Shown here: piece by piece, positions 35,769 to 44,361 of the stretch | How the letters are laid out: each line of letters opens with the position of its first letter | How positions within the stretch are numbered: the first letter of the stretch is position 1 | Assembly (NCBI GenBank): GCA_017625535.1 | Contig: JAGAKR010000021.1 | Coordinates: forward strand, 80,553 to 144,552 | Source of the DNA: Bacteroidales bacterium | GTDB taxonomy: Bacteria > Bacteroidota > Bacteroidia > Bacteroidales > UBA932 | Length of the DNA stretch: 64,000 bases | Direction: 5' to 3' | Position numbers and translations under genes: made by a program | Notes under the pieces: model-generated | Database searches by the model: none | What the model saw: only the letters and a program-made list of their open reading frames with translations | Told to the model about the DNA's origin: nothing

Positions 35769-38700
35769 CTAGAAAGTAGCCTGCACGCCAAATGACAATG
35801 TCCTGAGTAATGGGAAACTCCTACCGAGCATATGCTCTGTCTGTGTAACCTCAGGGTCCACTGGGAGATGCTTGTCCTTGAATGTAAGCAAGTTCTCACC
35901 GCTGAAGTATACCCTTATCCTTTCCACATTAATCTTGCTTGTAACCTTCTTAGGAATAGTATATCCTACAGTTAAGTTCTTCAACCTCAAATATGCCATA
36001 TTAATGAGATATCTTGTCTGTGTAATGGAGTTGTTTGAGCCATATACTCCTGTTAGAGCTGTACTTCCTGAATATCTCCACAAACGAGGGTAATATGCAT
36101 CTGTATTTTTTGGTGTCCAATAATCATCCTGATGAGCATACAGCAAATCATAATAACCACGCTGGAACGGCATAAACACGTCAGAACTTGTTCCTGCAAT
36201 ATCTCTTCTGCCTACACCCTGGAAGAACAGATTTACATCAAATCCGTAGAAATTTCCTCCCAATCTGAAATTATACTCATATCTTGGTCTGCTATATCCA
36301 ATAATACTCAAATCTCCATGATCCTCCTTGGTTCCTTTACCACCTGTAATTTTGCCGTCACCATCAAGATCTTTGTACAATACATCTCCTGCACCAAATT
36401 TAAATGTTGATTTAACCAATAGGGACTGGTCTGGAAGAGAAGGATTCAATTGTCCGTTTACTATATCTGATTCCTGAATCAGCCTGTCTGTTGTAAGACC
36501 CCAAATCTCGCCAACTGTCATACCCTCATACATCGAACCAAGCACGCCTGCACTATTCCACTTGGTAACTACAGATTTTGAGTCAGAAAATCCTACACTC
36601 GCATTTACAGAAATATTCTCATTGATAACCTTGTTGAATGACAAGTCTATCTCATAACCCCTTGTCCTGAGGTCTCCGGCATTTGTAAGAGGAGCATCTG
36701 CACCAAATACTTCAGGAAGAGCCTCTCCAGCTGCCAACATACCACTGGTATTCCTCTGGTACCAGTCTGCAGTAATATTTATCATTCTCCACAAGCCAAC
36801 ATCAATACCAACATCAAATGTGGTTACTTTCTCCCATGTAAGTGATTCACTTGTTGTAGAAGGGAGTCCGTAAGAAGTATTTCTAACTGAAGAACCGTTG
36901 CCCAACCAGTAAGCCTGAGAACTTGACATAATAGGCTCAAATGCATTATCCCTGATTCTCTGGTTACCTATAGTACCTGCAGAAGCACGGAGTTTAAGGT
37001 TGTTCAACACTTTCTTCGCACTCTTCATGAAAGGCTCCTCTGACACTCTCCATCCTATTGATCCTGATGGAAATACACCCCACTGAGAATGGGTAGGGAA
37101 CTTAGATGAGCCATCATATCTCAAATTGAACTCAACCAAATATTTGCCTTTATAATCATAATTCAATCTTCCAAACACACCTGCAATTGAATATTCAGTA
37201 TGGGCAGGTCTGAAAGAACCCGATGTAGAAACCGAGTACTCAGTACCTGTAGCCAATACAAACTCCGGTTTTGTAGGGTCCAACAAATTTCTTCTTTCAC
37301 TGTATGTCCTCTTGAATGTCTCCCACTCTGTATTTATACCAACTTGTGCAGTAACATTATGGACATCCTTAAATTTCTTGTTGAACCTTGCATATGCATT
37401 GAATACGTTAGTTGTCTCATTTGAATTTACAACCCTTACGGCATCATAGGCACTTCCTACAGACTGAATGGCAGTTGGTGTTCCGTTAGGATCCACCATG
37501 GCACCCTGATATCTCCACAAATTCAATATTCCACCATTCATAGTCCAGTTCATATATTGCTGACCTACACTATACTCGGCGTTAAGAGTAATCTCCTTTG
37601 TAACCTGGGCCTTCAACCCCAATGAAAGTCTGAGATAATCTGTCCTTCTCAGGTTTGTATTTGCCTCCCTCAACATAATTGCAGGGAAACCAAATGATAT
37701 ACCCTTATATGTTCCATAAGGTGCATAAGCTCCATATCTATAAATGTGTCCGAAGTATCCATTGTTACCACCACCTGAGAATCCGCCGGATGCATTATAG
37801 TTGAACGGCTCCTGATAATCCTGACGTGAAGCCATCATTCTGATATCAGCTGTAAGCCATTTTGAAAGCTTGGTATTGATATTTATTGAAGCATTGTACC
37901 TCTGCATCTCCTCAGGATTCATTTTCATCAAACCTTTTCTGTAATTGTATCCGAGTGAGGCCATAAGGCTGGTGTTATTTCCAATCTTACCGTTTACATT
38001 AAACGAATGGTTTGTTGTAGGGGCTGCGTTATCATACATAAGTTTGTTTACATCCCATACTCTATAGAAATAGGTGGTACCATTTACATTCTCCCAGTCC
38101 TCTCCATAAACCATCTCAAGATCGTTCCACTTTCTCTTGCTTGCATAATTGTCATACCACTTCTGCACACCTTTGATTGTTACAGTATGGTAAGCTCCCC
38201 AAGACTCCGACACATCTCCTCTTGCCGCCGCAGTTTCAATGATCGCATTAAGTTCCTTCAAAGGTTCCATATGCTCCAGATACTCTGTACCGCGGCTGAA
38301 TCCCATGCTTCCTGTATAACTGAATTTAAGCTTGTCAAACTTTTCACCCTTCTTGGTAGTTATGAGAACAACTCCAAATGCTGCACGGGCACCATATATT
38401 GATGCTGAAGCAGCATCCTTAAGCACCGATATACTCTCAACATCATCCGGATTCACAAATTCAAGACTTGTAGGAATTCCATCCACAAGAACAAGCGGGC
38501 TACCACTTGCAGCTCCATCAATAATTGTACCTGTACCACGCACATTAATTGTAGGGGCACCACCCAACTGACCTGAAGAATACATAATCGTAAGACCCGG
38601 GCTCACACCCTGCAATCCCTGGTTCAAGTCTGTGATAGGACGTGTTTCCATATCCTTGGTATCAACAGTAGCCACCGCGCCGGTAAGATTCGCTTTTGTC

Positions 38701-39056
38701 TGTGTACCAAATCCTACTACAACAACATCATCCAACATTTCCGAATCTTCCTGCATCACAACATTTATGACTGTTCTGCCATTAACGGGTATTGACTGCG
38801 ATTTATACCCCACATAAGTGTATTCCAGGATTGCATTTGCAGGAACCTCAATAGAATACTTTCCTTCAATATCTGTTGTAGCTCCGTTATTGGTATTTTT
38901 AACAAAGACATAAGCCCCTATAATAGGGCCATATTGGTCTGAAACCGTACCTGTTACAACTATCGACTGTGCACTTGCCTGAATGGCAAATAACATTGTA
39001 ACCAACAGAAAAGCAAACCTTTTCACTTTCCTGCCAAAAAAGTTTTGATAATACAT
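35769..39056 (-). CDS. SusC/RagA family TonB-dependent outer-membrane transporter
   Basis: A 1095-residue outer-membrane importer powered by TonB. A signal peptide (1-30, ending QASAQ) is followed by a carboxypeptidase-regulatory-like domain (about 33-112, VTGTVSDQYGPIIGAYVFVK). The TonB box/plug region starts at DDVVVVGFGTQ and the plug shows GLQGVSPGLTI and LVLVDGIP. The rest is a 22-strand barrel ending in FGVQATF. It lacks an N-terminal STN domain, so it probably does not signal through an anti-sigma factor. First gene of the locus, with a 317-base AT-rich region upstream. Confidence 0.95.
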   Translation of the reverse strand: MYYQNFFGRKVKRFAFLLVTMLFAIQASAQSIVVTGTVSDQYGPIIGAYVFVKNTNNGATTDIEGKYSIEVPANAILEYTYVGYKSQSIPVNGRTVINVVMQEDSEMLDDVVVVGFGTQTKANLTGAVATVDTKDMETRPITDLNQGLQGVSPGLTIMYSSGQLGGAPTINVRGTGTIIDGAASGSPLVLVDGIPTSLEFVNPDDVESISVLKDAASASIYGARAAFGVVLITTKKGEKFDKLKFSYTGSMGFSRGTEYLEHMEPLKELNAIIETAAARGDVSESWGAYHTVTIKGVQKWYDNYASKRKWNDLEMVYGEDWENVNGTTYFYRVWDVNKLMYDNAAPTTNHSFNVNGKIGNNTSLMASLGYNYRKGLMKMNPEEMQRYNASININTKLSKWLTADIRMMASRQDYQEPFNYNASGGFSGGGNNGYFGHIYRYGAYAPYGTYKGISFGFPAIMLREANTNLRRTDYLRLSLGLKAQVTKEITLNAEYSVGQQYMNWTMNGGILNLWRYQGAMVDPNGTPTAIQSVGSAYDAVRVVNSNETTNVFNAYARFNKKFKDVHNVTAQVGINTEWETFKRTYSERRNLLDPTKPEFVLATGTEYSVSTSGSFRPAHTEYSIAGVFGRLNYDYKGKYLVEFNLRYDGSSKFPTHSQWGVFPSGSIGWRVSEEPFMKSAKKVLNNLKLRASAGTIGNQRIRDNAFEPIMSSSQAYWLGNGSSVRNTSYGLPSTTSESLTWEKVTTFDVGIDVGLWRMINITADWYQRNTSGMLAAGEALPEVFGADAPLTNAGDLRTRGYEIDLSFNKVINENISVNASVGFSDSKSVVTKWNSAGVLGSMYEGMTVGEIWGLTTDRLIQESDIVNGQLNPSLPDQSLLVKSTFKFGAGDVLYKDLDGDGKITGGKGTKEDHGDLSIIGYSRPRYEYNFRLGGNFYGFDVNLFFQGVGRRDIAGTSSDVFMPFQRGYYDLLYAHQDDYWTPKNTDAYYPRLWRYSGSTALTGVYGSNNSITQTRYLINMAYLRLKNLTVGYTIPKKVTSKINVERIRVYFSGENLLTFKDKHLPVDPEVTQTEHMLGRSFPLLRTLSFGVQATF

Positions 39057-39373
39057 AGCGTATAGTTTTAAGTTAATATGAGGTAATTATCTTCTAATAT
39101 CAACATGAGCTATATAGCTAAGGGGGTATTGTAAAAATAATAAAGATTTCCCTATTTTCAGCCCCATTCTCCAATAATTCATTATATTTATCCCATAAAC
39201 ACTAAAATTTATTCCCTTTTTACCATTTTTTACAACCATTTTGTTACAAAAAAGAATAAATCACTACGAATTCTCTTATTTTCTATAGAATAGACAAAAA
39301 GAAATAAGGCTTAAACTAATACTTCTATTTTATAACAAACTTGTATAATTATTCACTTTAAATATCACCTCTT
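39057..39373. promoter_or_regulatory. AT-rich divergent intergenic region between susC and the second M81 gene
   Basis: 317 bases without a gene, very AT-rich, containing the start regions of two divergent genes. It has several T- and A-runs and a 12-bp perfect palindrome AGCTATATAGCT at 39108-39119, about 52 bases upstream of the susC ATG. I found no perfect TAnnTTTG box on either strand, so control here may differ from the housekeeping genes. Confidence 0.5.
39108..39119. promoter_or_regulatory. 12-bp palindrome upstream of susC, possible operator
   Basis: AGCTATATAGCT is a perfect palindrome in the leader or promoter of susC. A regulator-binding site is possible but unproven. Confidence 0.25.
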
Positions 39374-40954
39374 ATGAAAAAGTTATTATTTACCCTTTTA
39401 ATCAGTGCTATCTCAGCTATTTGCTGTCATAATGCTTCTGCTCAAGAGAAAACAAAACCTCGTATAGGTATTGCAGGAATTCAAATTGAGAATAGTGTCT
39501 TTATTCCTAACAGACAAGAAATGATCGCCAGAGACCTTAGGCTCCCGGATTATTTACACGGTGATTCTCTTTTAGGAAAAGCTGCAGAATGGTTTCCAAC
39601 TTATATTGGTGGAGGTAGTGGAAGAGGCCCTGTTACAAAAGAATCTTATGATGCATTTGTAGAGAAAACTATTAAAAAAATTGAAGAAAATATGCCATAT
39701 GATGCATTTTGGTTTTATATGCATGGAGCGTGCAGCGTAGAAGGAGTGGAAGACCCTGAGGGATACTTTATGGAGAAAGTACGTAGAGTTATTGGCAACG
39801 ATTGTCTTACAACAACAACCATGGACCTTCATGGCAATCCTTCACTCAAGGTTGCCCTCTACTCAGATTTAATAACCACATTCCGCATGGCGCCTCACGA
39901 TGATTCAAAGATTTCTCATCGTAGAGGTGTTGAAAACCTTATAGAGCGTATAGAATCAGGAAAAGGTCGTCCGGCATATAAAGCATGGGTAGCTGTTCCT
40001 ATCCTCGTTTCTGGAGAGTGGTCAAGTACACGAGTTGAACCGGCCAAATCACTTTACGCTATGGTACCTGAGGTAGAGGCCATGCCTGGAGTTGTGGATG
40101 CAGGTATCTGGATTGCATATGCATGGGGAGATGATGTTCGCAACCAAGGTGTTGTAATGGTGTATGGAGATGACAAGGATAATGTTATTACAGGTGCAAA
40201 GATGCTTGCTCAAAAATATTGGGATGTACGCAAGGAGTTCACCCTTGAGGCGCCAGGATATGAACTTGACAAATGTCTTGATTTAGCTATTGCCAGCGAT
40301 AAGAAACCTTTCTTTATAAGTGATACAGGTGACAATCCTGGCGGTGGTGGATCCGGTGAGGTAACCTGGACACTGGAACGTTTGTTAAAACGACCAGAGT
40401 TCAAGGATCCTAATGCCAAGAAACTTCTTTACTGCTCTATTCCTGGAGAAGAACTTGTTAACAAAGCACGTAAAGCCGGTGTAGGTAAAACAGTAAAAGG
40501 TTATGTAGGTGCCATGACAGATAAAACATTTGGAAATCCTGTTTTACTGGAAGGAGAAGTTATCTATGTCAGCCCAGATCCTAAAAAGGATATTGCATCA
40601 TCGTCACAAGATTCACAAAGAAGAAGATTCCGAAGTAATATTGCAATTATCAGGACCGGAAGCATATATATTGTAGTAGGAACATCTTCACCTACACCTC
40701 CACTTAAAGATACAGGTATTGAACCTAAAGAGATGGATATTGTGATGGTTAAACAAGGTTATCTTGTACCTCAATGGTATAATATAAAAGCAGATTGGGT
40801 TATGGCTTTGACAAGAGGCGGAGTAGACCAAGATCTTGCAAAGATTCCATACAAACGTGTCATGAGACCTATATTCCCTGTAGATTATGATATGCCTGAT
40901 CCGGAATTGAATGTTATTCTGGTTCCATCTGCCAAATATGTTTTTGGAAGATAA
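39374..40954 (+). CDS. M81-family (MlrC-like) zinc metallopeptidase, second paralog, AT-rich
   Basis: A 526-residue exported MlrC-like protein. The N-terminus is a signal peptide with a CC pair (SAICCHNASAQEK), so cleavage as a lipoprotein or at ASAQ are both possible. The zinc site is intact: Asp151 and His153 in MDLHGN and His175 in APHDD, at the same 22-residue spacing, with Glu39 in IENSVF. It is clearly related to the protein at 26993-28537 but diverged. Its base composition and codon use stand out: A/T third positions, and CGT and GGT frequent, unlike its paralog. Signs of separate acquisition or of selection for high expression are both possible. It is divergent from susC. Confidence 0.88.
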   Translation: MKKLLFTLLISAISAICCHNASAQEKTKPRIGIAGIQIENSVFIPNRQEMIARDLRLPDYLHGDSLLGKAAEWFPTYIGGGSGRGPVTKESYDAFVEKTIKKIEENMPYDAFWFYMHGACSVEGVEDPEGYFMEKVRRVIGNDCLTTTTMDLHGNPSLKVALYSDLITTFRMAPHDDSKISHRRGVENLIERIESGKGRPAYKAWVAVPILVSGEWSSTRVEPAKSLYAMVPEVEAMPGVVDAGIWIAYAWGDDVRNQGVVMVYGDDKDNVITGAKMLAQKYWDVRKEFTLEAPGYELDKCLDLAIASDKKPFFISDTGDNPGGGGSGEVTWTLERLLKRPEFKDPNAKKLLYCSIPGEELVNKARKAGVGKTVKGYVGAMTDKTFGNPVLLEGEVIYVSPDPKKDIASSSQDSQRRRFRSNIAIIRTGSIYIVVGTSSPTPPLKDTGIEPKEMDIVMVKQGYLVPQWYNIKADWVMALTRGGVDQDLAKIPYKRVMRPIFPVDYDMPDPELNVILVPSAKYVFGR

Positions 40955-40961
40955 AATATGT

Positions 40962-40986
40962 AAAAGGGGCCCTAAAGGCCCCTTTT
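40962..40986. terminator. Bidirectional terminator between the second M81 gene and ettA
   Basis: A perfect 10-bp stem AAAAGGGGCC/GGCCCCTTTT with a 5-base loop between convergent stops. Confidence 0.88.
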
Positions 40987-40988
40987 CT

Positions 40989-42665
40989 TTACTCCATAAG
41001 TTTCTTGTACTTGAATTTTTTAGGCTCCACATTTCCAAGCCTCATCTTCTTGTTCTCCTCATACTCAGAATAGGTACCCTCATAGAAATACACTTTTGAA
41101 TCACCTTCAAAGGCAAGGATGTGGGTACATATACGGTCAAGGAACCAGCGGTCGTGGGAAATTACAACAGCACAGCCCGCAAAGTTCTCCAAGCCCTCCT
41201 CCAGAGCACGGATAGTGTTCACATCCACATCATTGGTAGGCTCATCCAACAAAAGCACATTGGCACCCTCCTTAAGGGTGAGGGCCAGATGCAGACGGTT
41301 CCTCTCACCGCCGCTCAACACTCCGCATTTCTTCTCCTGGTCTGCACCGCTGAAGTTGAAACGCGACACATAAGCCCTGGCATTCACCTCCTTGTTGCCC
41401 AGTTTCACGTACTCAGAATTCTCTGCAATTGTCTCATATACGGTTTTATCGGGGTCTATGCTCTTGTGCTGCTGGTCTATATAGGCAACCTTCACAGTCT
41501 CGCCCACCTTGAACTCACCTTTGTTTGGAGAATCATATCCCATAATGAGACGGAACAGTGTTGTTTTTCCTGCACCGTTAGGTCCAATCACACCCACAAT
41601 GCCTGCAGGCGGCAACTTGAAGTTCAGCCCCTCATACAACACTTTGTCTCCAAAGGCTTTGGTAACATCAATCGCCTCTATTACGTTTGTACCAAGACGA
41701 GGTCCGTTAGGTATGAAAATCTCCAGTTTCTCCTCTTTCTGTTTTCCATCCTCATTCAACATCTTCTCATATGCGCCCAAACGTGCCTTTGATTTTGCGT
41801 GGCGGGCCTTAGGAGCCATCCTTACCCACTCAAGTTCCCTCTCAAGAGTCTTGCGGCGTTTGCTTTCCTGCTTCTCCTCCATCTTCAGACGGTTCGATTT
41901 CTGGTCCAGCCAAGAAGAGTAGTTTCCTTTCCAAGGAATTCCCTCACCCCTGTCAAGTTCAAGAATCCATCCGGCAACATTATCAAGAAAGTAACGGTCG
42001 TGGGTTACCGCAATTACGGTACCCTTATACTGCTGCAGGTGTGCCTCAAGCCACTGGATACTCTCTGTGTCAAGGTGGTTGGTAGGCTCATCCAGGAGAA
42101 GCACATCAGGCTCCTGCAGAAGAAGCCTGCACAATGCAACCCTTCTCCTCTCACCGCCGCTCAAGTTTTTCACCAAAGCATCAGGCTCGGGACACATAAG
42201 GGCATCCATTGCCCTCTCCAGTTTGGAATCAATCTCCCATCCCCCCATCTGCTCTATCTTCTCTGTAAGTTCACCTTGTCTCTCTATAAGTTTGGCCATC
42301 TGGTCATCATCCATAGGCTCCATAAACTTGGCGTTTATCTCTTCATACTCCTTAAGGACATCAACAACCTCCTGCACACCCTCTTCAACCACTTCCTTTA
42401 CGGTCTTGCTGTCATCCAATTGAGGTTCCTGCTCCAGATAGCCTACAGAATATCCAGGAGCCCAGACAACCTCTCCCTGGTAAGATTTCTCTATACCTGC
42501 AATAATCTTCATCAGGGTTGATTTACCGGAACCGTTCAGACCTATGATTCCTATCTTTGCCCCATAGAAGAAAGAAAGGTAAATGTCCTTTAGAATTGTC
42601 TTGTTGCTGGCAGGCAAAACCTTGCCTACGCCATTCATTGAGAAAATAATCTTTTCGTCTGCCAT
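40989..42665 (-). CDS. ettA: Energy-dependent translational throttle protein EttA (ABC-F)
   Basis: A 558-residue ABC-F ATPase that binds the ribosomal E site and regulates the first elongation step. It starts MADEKIIFSMNGVGKVLP as in known EttA proteins. Two cassettes show Walker A GLNGSGKST and GPNGAGKTT, signatures LSGGERRR and LSGGERNR, and the EttA-type arm and linker (EWVRMAPKARHAKSKARL). The open frame continues 170 codons upstream into AraC-like sequence without a stop. I place the start at 42665 because the protein then has the exact EttA length and a TAnnTTTG box lies 20 bases before it. Confidence 0.93.
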   Translation of the reverse strand: MADEKIIFSMNGVGKVLPASNKTILKDIYLSFFYGAKIGIIGLNGSGKSTLMKIIAGIEKSYQGEVVWAPGYSVGYLEQEPQLDDSKTVKEVVEEGVQEVVDVLKEYEEINAKFMEPMDDDQMAKLIERQGELTEKIEQMGGWEIDSKLERAMDALMCPEPDALVKNLSGGERRRVALCRLLLQEPDVLLLDEPTNHLDTESIQWLEAHLQQYKGTVIAVTHDRYFLDNVAGWILELDRGEGIPWKGNYSSWLDQKSNRLKMEEKQESKRRKTLERELEWVRMAPKARHAKSKARLGAYEKMLNEDGKQKEEKLEIFIPNGPRLGTNVIEAIDVTKAFGDKVLYEGLNFKLPPAGIVGVIGPNGAGKTTLFRLIMGYDSPNKGEFKVGETVKVAYIDQQHKSIDPDKTVYETIAENSEYVKLGNKEVNARAYVSRFNFSGADQEKKCGVLSGGERNRLHLALTLKEGANVLLLDEPTNDVDVNTIRALEEGLENFAGCAVVISHDRWFLDRICTHILAFEGDSKVYFYEGTYSEYEENKKMRLGNVEPKKFKYKKLME

Positions 42666-43175
42666 ATCACTGAATAAATTTAGGCAAATATACTTCTTTT
42701 TAAGCAAATTGCATCGCCCGTTCCCCGCTTCCATAACAGACTTGTAAAAAGCCTTTTCTGAGTGGAATCCGCACTCCTCCACCAGAGTATGCACATCATA
42801 GTCCCCGCTGTCTGCCAACTCCGATGCATAATTGAGCCTCAGGGTGTTTATATAAACCAGAAAAGGGACTTTCTTCTTCTGGTTGAACACCCTTGAAAGA
42901 TATGTCCTGTTTGTCCCCACCTCAGTGGCGAGTGAATCAAGCGTAAGATCTTTGTCAAGATAGAGTTTCCTGGCATACATTGCCGCATCCACCTTGTATG
43001 AAATCTCCTCAAGGCGGTCAAGGAACCGTTGCTGTTCAACAATGCACTCACACCCATAATCCATTTGGGAAAGTGTGCTGTCATACTCAAGCCCCATAAC
43101 AGTCATCTTCTCCCCCAGCCTCCTCAAAAGGCCCCTAACCCAAGTAATCATCCACCGAAACAGTTTCATGTCCAT
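42666..43175 (-). pseudogene. Truncated AraC-type HTH frame, in frame with ettA
   Basis: Residues 1-145 of this frame end in an AraC-type DNA-binding domain: LTLDSLATEVGTNRTYLSRVFNQ is the first helix-turn-helix and EECGFHSEKAFYKS the beginning of the second. The domain then breaks off. The expected FKEATGMTPSEFR-type end is absent, and the frame runs through what is otherwise the ettA promoter and leader straight into ettA without a stop codon. It also lacks the N-terminal membrane domain found in the next gene, with whose 3' end it overlaps by 41 bases. I read it as a remnant truncated at both ends. A deliberate readthrough fusion of a regulator to EttA is much less likely but not excluded. 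Confidence 0.6.
42685..42692 (-). promoter_or_regulatory. -7 promoter box of ettA
   Basis: TATATTTG on the minus strand, 19 bases before ATG 42665 and inside the tail of the AraC-like frame. It supports independent transcription of ettA. Confidence 0.55.
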
Positions 43176-44247
43176 CCAGTTTCATTTTAATCATCCTGCT
43201 CCAGTCGCCCGGAGTGAATCCTGTTATATACTTGAACACTATTGAAAAATTGCTGCTGGAATTGAATCCGCACTGTTCGGCAAGTTCCTTCATATCCATA
43301 TGGGGATTTTCAACAAACAGGCTGCACACCTCCCTTACCCTGTAATAATTCACAAACTGGCAGAAGTTCTTGGAAAGGCGTGTGTTCAGAGCCCTGGAGA
43401 GATATGTCTTGTTGGTCCCTATCATAAGGGCAACATTGGCAATCTTTATATCCACATTCATAAAGAGTTTCTCCCTCTCAAACAACACCATAAGTGCGTG
43501 TATGATCCTTGCATCCTCCACAATCCCCTCATCAGCAGCAGTTCCCCCTTCATCCTCAAGCATCTGCCCTCCCATCTGCACCCTGCCTGCAACATACCCC
43601 CTCTTTCTTGCCGCATTCACCGCATCCTGCACCTTTGGATCCATAAACAGCGGCCTTTCATGGAACATATACCACAAATGAAGCAGCAGCGATGCATATA
43701 TGTAGATATGTGCTGCAACATAAGGCCTCCCGCCTGATGCAAAAAATGACATTGCTCCTCCCGACAGCACTACGAATGGTGCCACCACAGCAACCTTTTC
43801 CAGCAGTTTGTTTATGCTTATTGAACTTTTCATCCCCTTGTGCCTCTCTTTAAGGAGGTATGAATATATGAAGAAGACGCCCCACAATACTGTGCACAGA
43901 TATACATACCCATTGCAAAATATCTCCATACCCGCACCTGCCAGAAACATTGCGGCATCGTAAAGGAGCACTGCTGCAGCAGAATATACAAACAGCGGCA
44001 CTTCAGGCCTCCTCCCCTTCTTGAGCATAGTGTTCCAGAATACATATGCCCCAAACAGGGAGGAGTTCACCGCCACTCTTAGGGCCTGAATCACCGGTGG
44101 CCCCGGCAACAGTACAAAACAGGAGAGCAATATGGGGAACAGCATCTGTTCATTCCCTGAAAAAGATGTCCCGCTTCTCCACCACCTTACCAGACAGTAC
44201 ACAGATACGGAAAGAGAGAGGGCTGTAAAAATGATTTTGAGATCCAT
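43135..44247 (-). CDS. Membrane-anchored AraC-family transcriptional regulator
   Basis: A 370-residue regulator. The N-terminal half has about six hydrophobic helices (about 5-205). A linker rich in Gly and acidic residues follows (about 225-245). The C-terminal AraC/XylS domain (about 262-355) has both helix-turn-helices intact: IKIANVALMIGTNKTYLSRAL and ELAEQCGFNSSSNFSIVFKYITGFTP (quoted in parts). I chose the start MDLKIIF, since the promoter box at 44275-44282 excludes the start 10 codons earlier. Target genes are unknown. The adjacent truncated AraC frame looks like a damaged relative of it. Confidence 0.82.
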   Translation of the reverse strand: MDLKIIFTALSLSVSVYCLVRWWRSGTSFSGNEQMLFPILLSCFVLLPGPPVIQALRVAVNSSLFGAYVFWNTMLKKGRRPEVPLFVYSAAAVLLYDAAMFLAGAGMEIFCNGYVYLCTVLWGVFFIYSYLLKERHKGMKSSISINKLLEKVAVVAPFVVLSGGAMSFFASGGRPYVAAHIYIYASLLLHLWYMFHERPLFMDPKVQDAVNAARKRGYVAGRVQMGGQMLEDEGGTAADEGIVEDARIIHALMVLFEREKLFMNVDIKIANVALMIGTNKTYLSRALNTRLSKNFCQFVNYYRVREVCSLFVENPHMDMKELAEQCGFNSSSNFSIVFKYITGFTPGDWSRMIKMKLDGHETVSVDDYLG

Positions 44248-44274
44248 AACACGTAAGTTTAGTTGATACCTCTG

Positions 44275-44282
44275 CAAAAGTA
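44275..44282 (-). promoter_or_regulatory. -7 promoter box of the AraC-type regulator
   Basis: TACTTTTG on the minus strand. It gives a leader of about 24-27 nt to ATG 44247 and overlaps the alternative start at 44277. Confidence 0.5.
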
Positions 44283-44305
44283 CTCAGCCACACCCCCATA
44301 CATAG

Positions 44306-44334
44306 AAAAAAGGGACCTTACAGGCCCCTTTTTT
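44306..44334 (-). terminator. Terminator after yitT
   Basis: The stem AAAAAAGGG-A-CC/GG-C-CCCTTTTTT with a TTACA loop and a T run on the minus strand, 28 bases past the YitT stop. Confidence 0.75.
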
Positions 44335-44361
44335 TCTTTTTTTAAAGAACACTTTTTTAAA

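Noticed and set aside
26642-40954. An integrated mobile element or prophage carrying the M81-SusCD locus
   Set aside because: No integrase, transposase, direct repeats or tRNA junction were seen at its ends, so transfer can be argued only from composition.
40989-43175. A genuine AraC-EttA fusion protein of 728 residues
   Set aside because: The AraC domain is cut inside its second helix-turn-helix, and ettA has a normal start and its own promoter box, so a remnant is the better reading; the fusion is kept only as a test.
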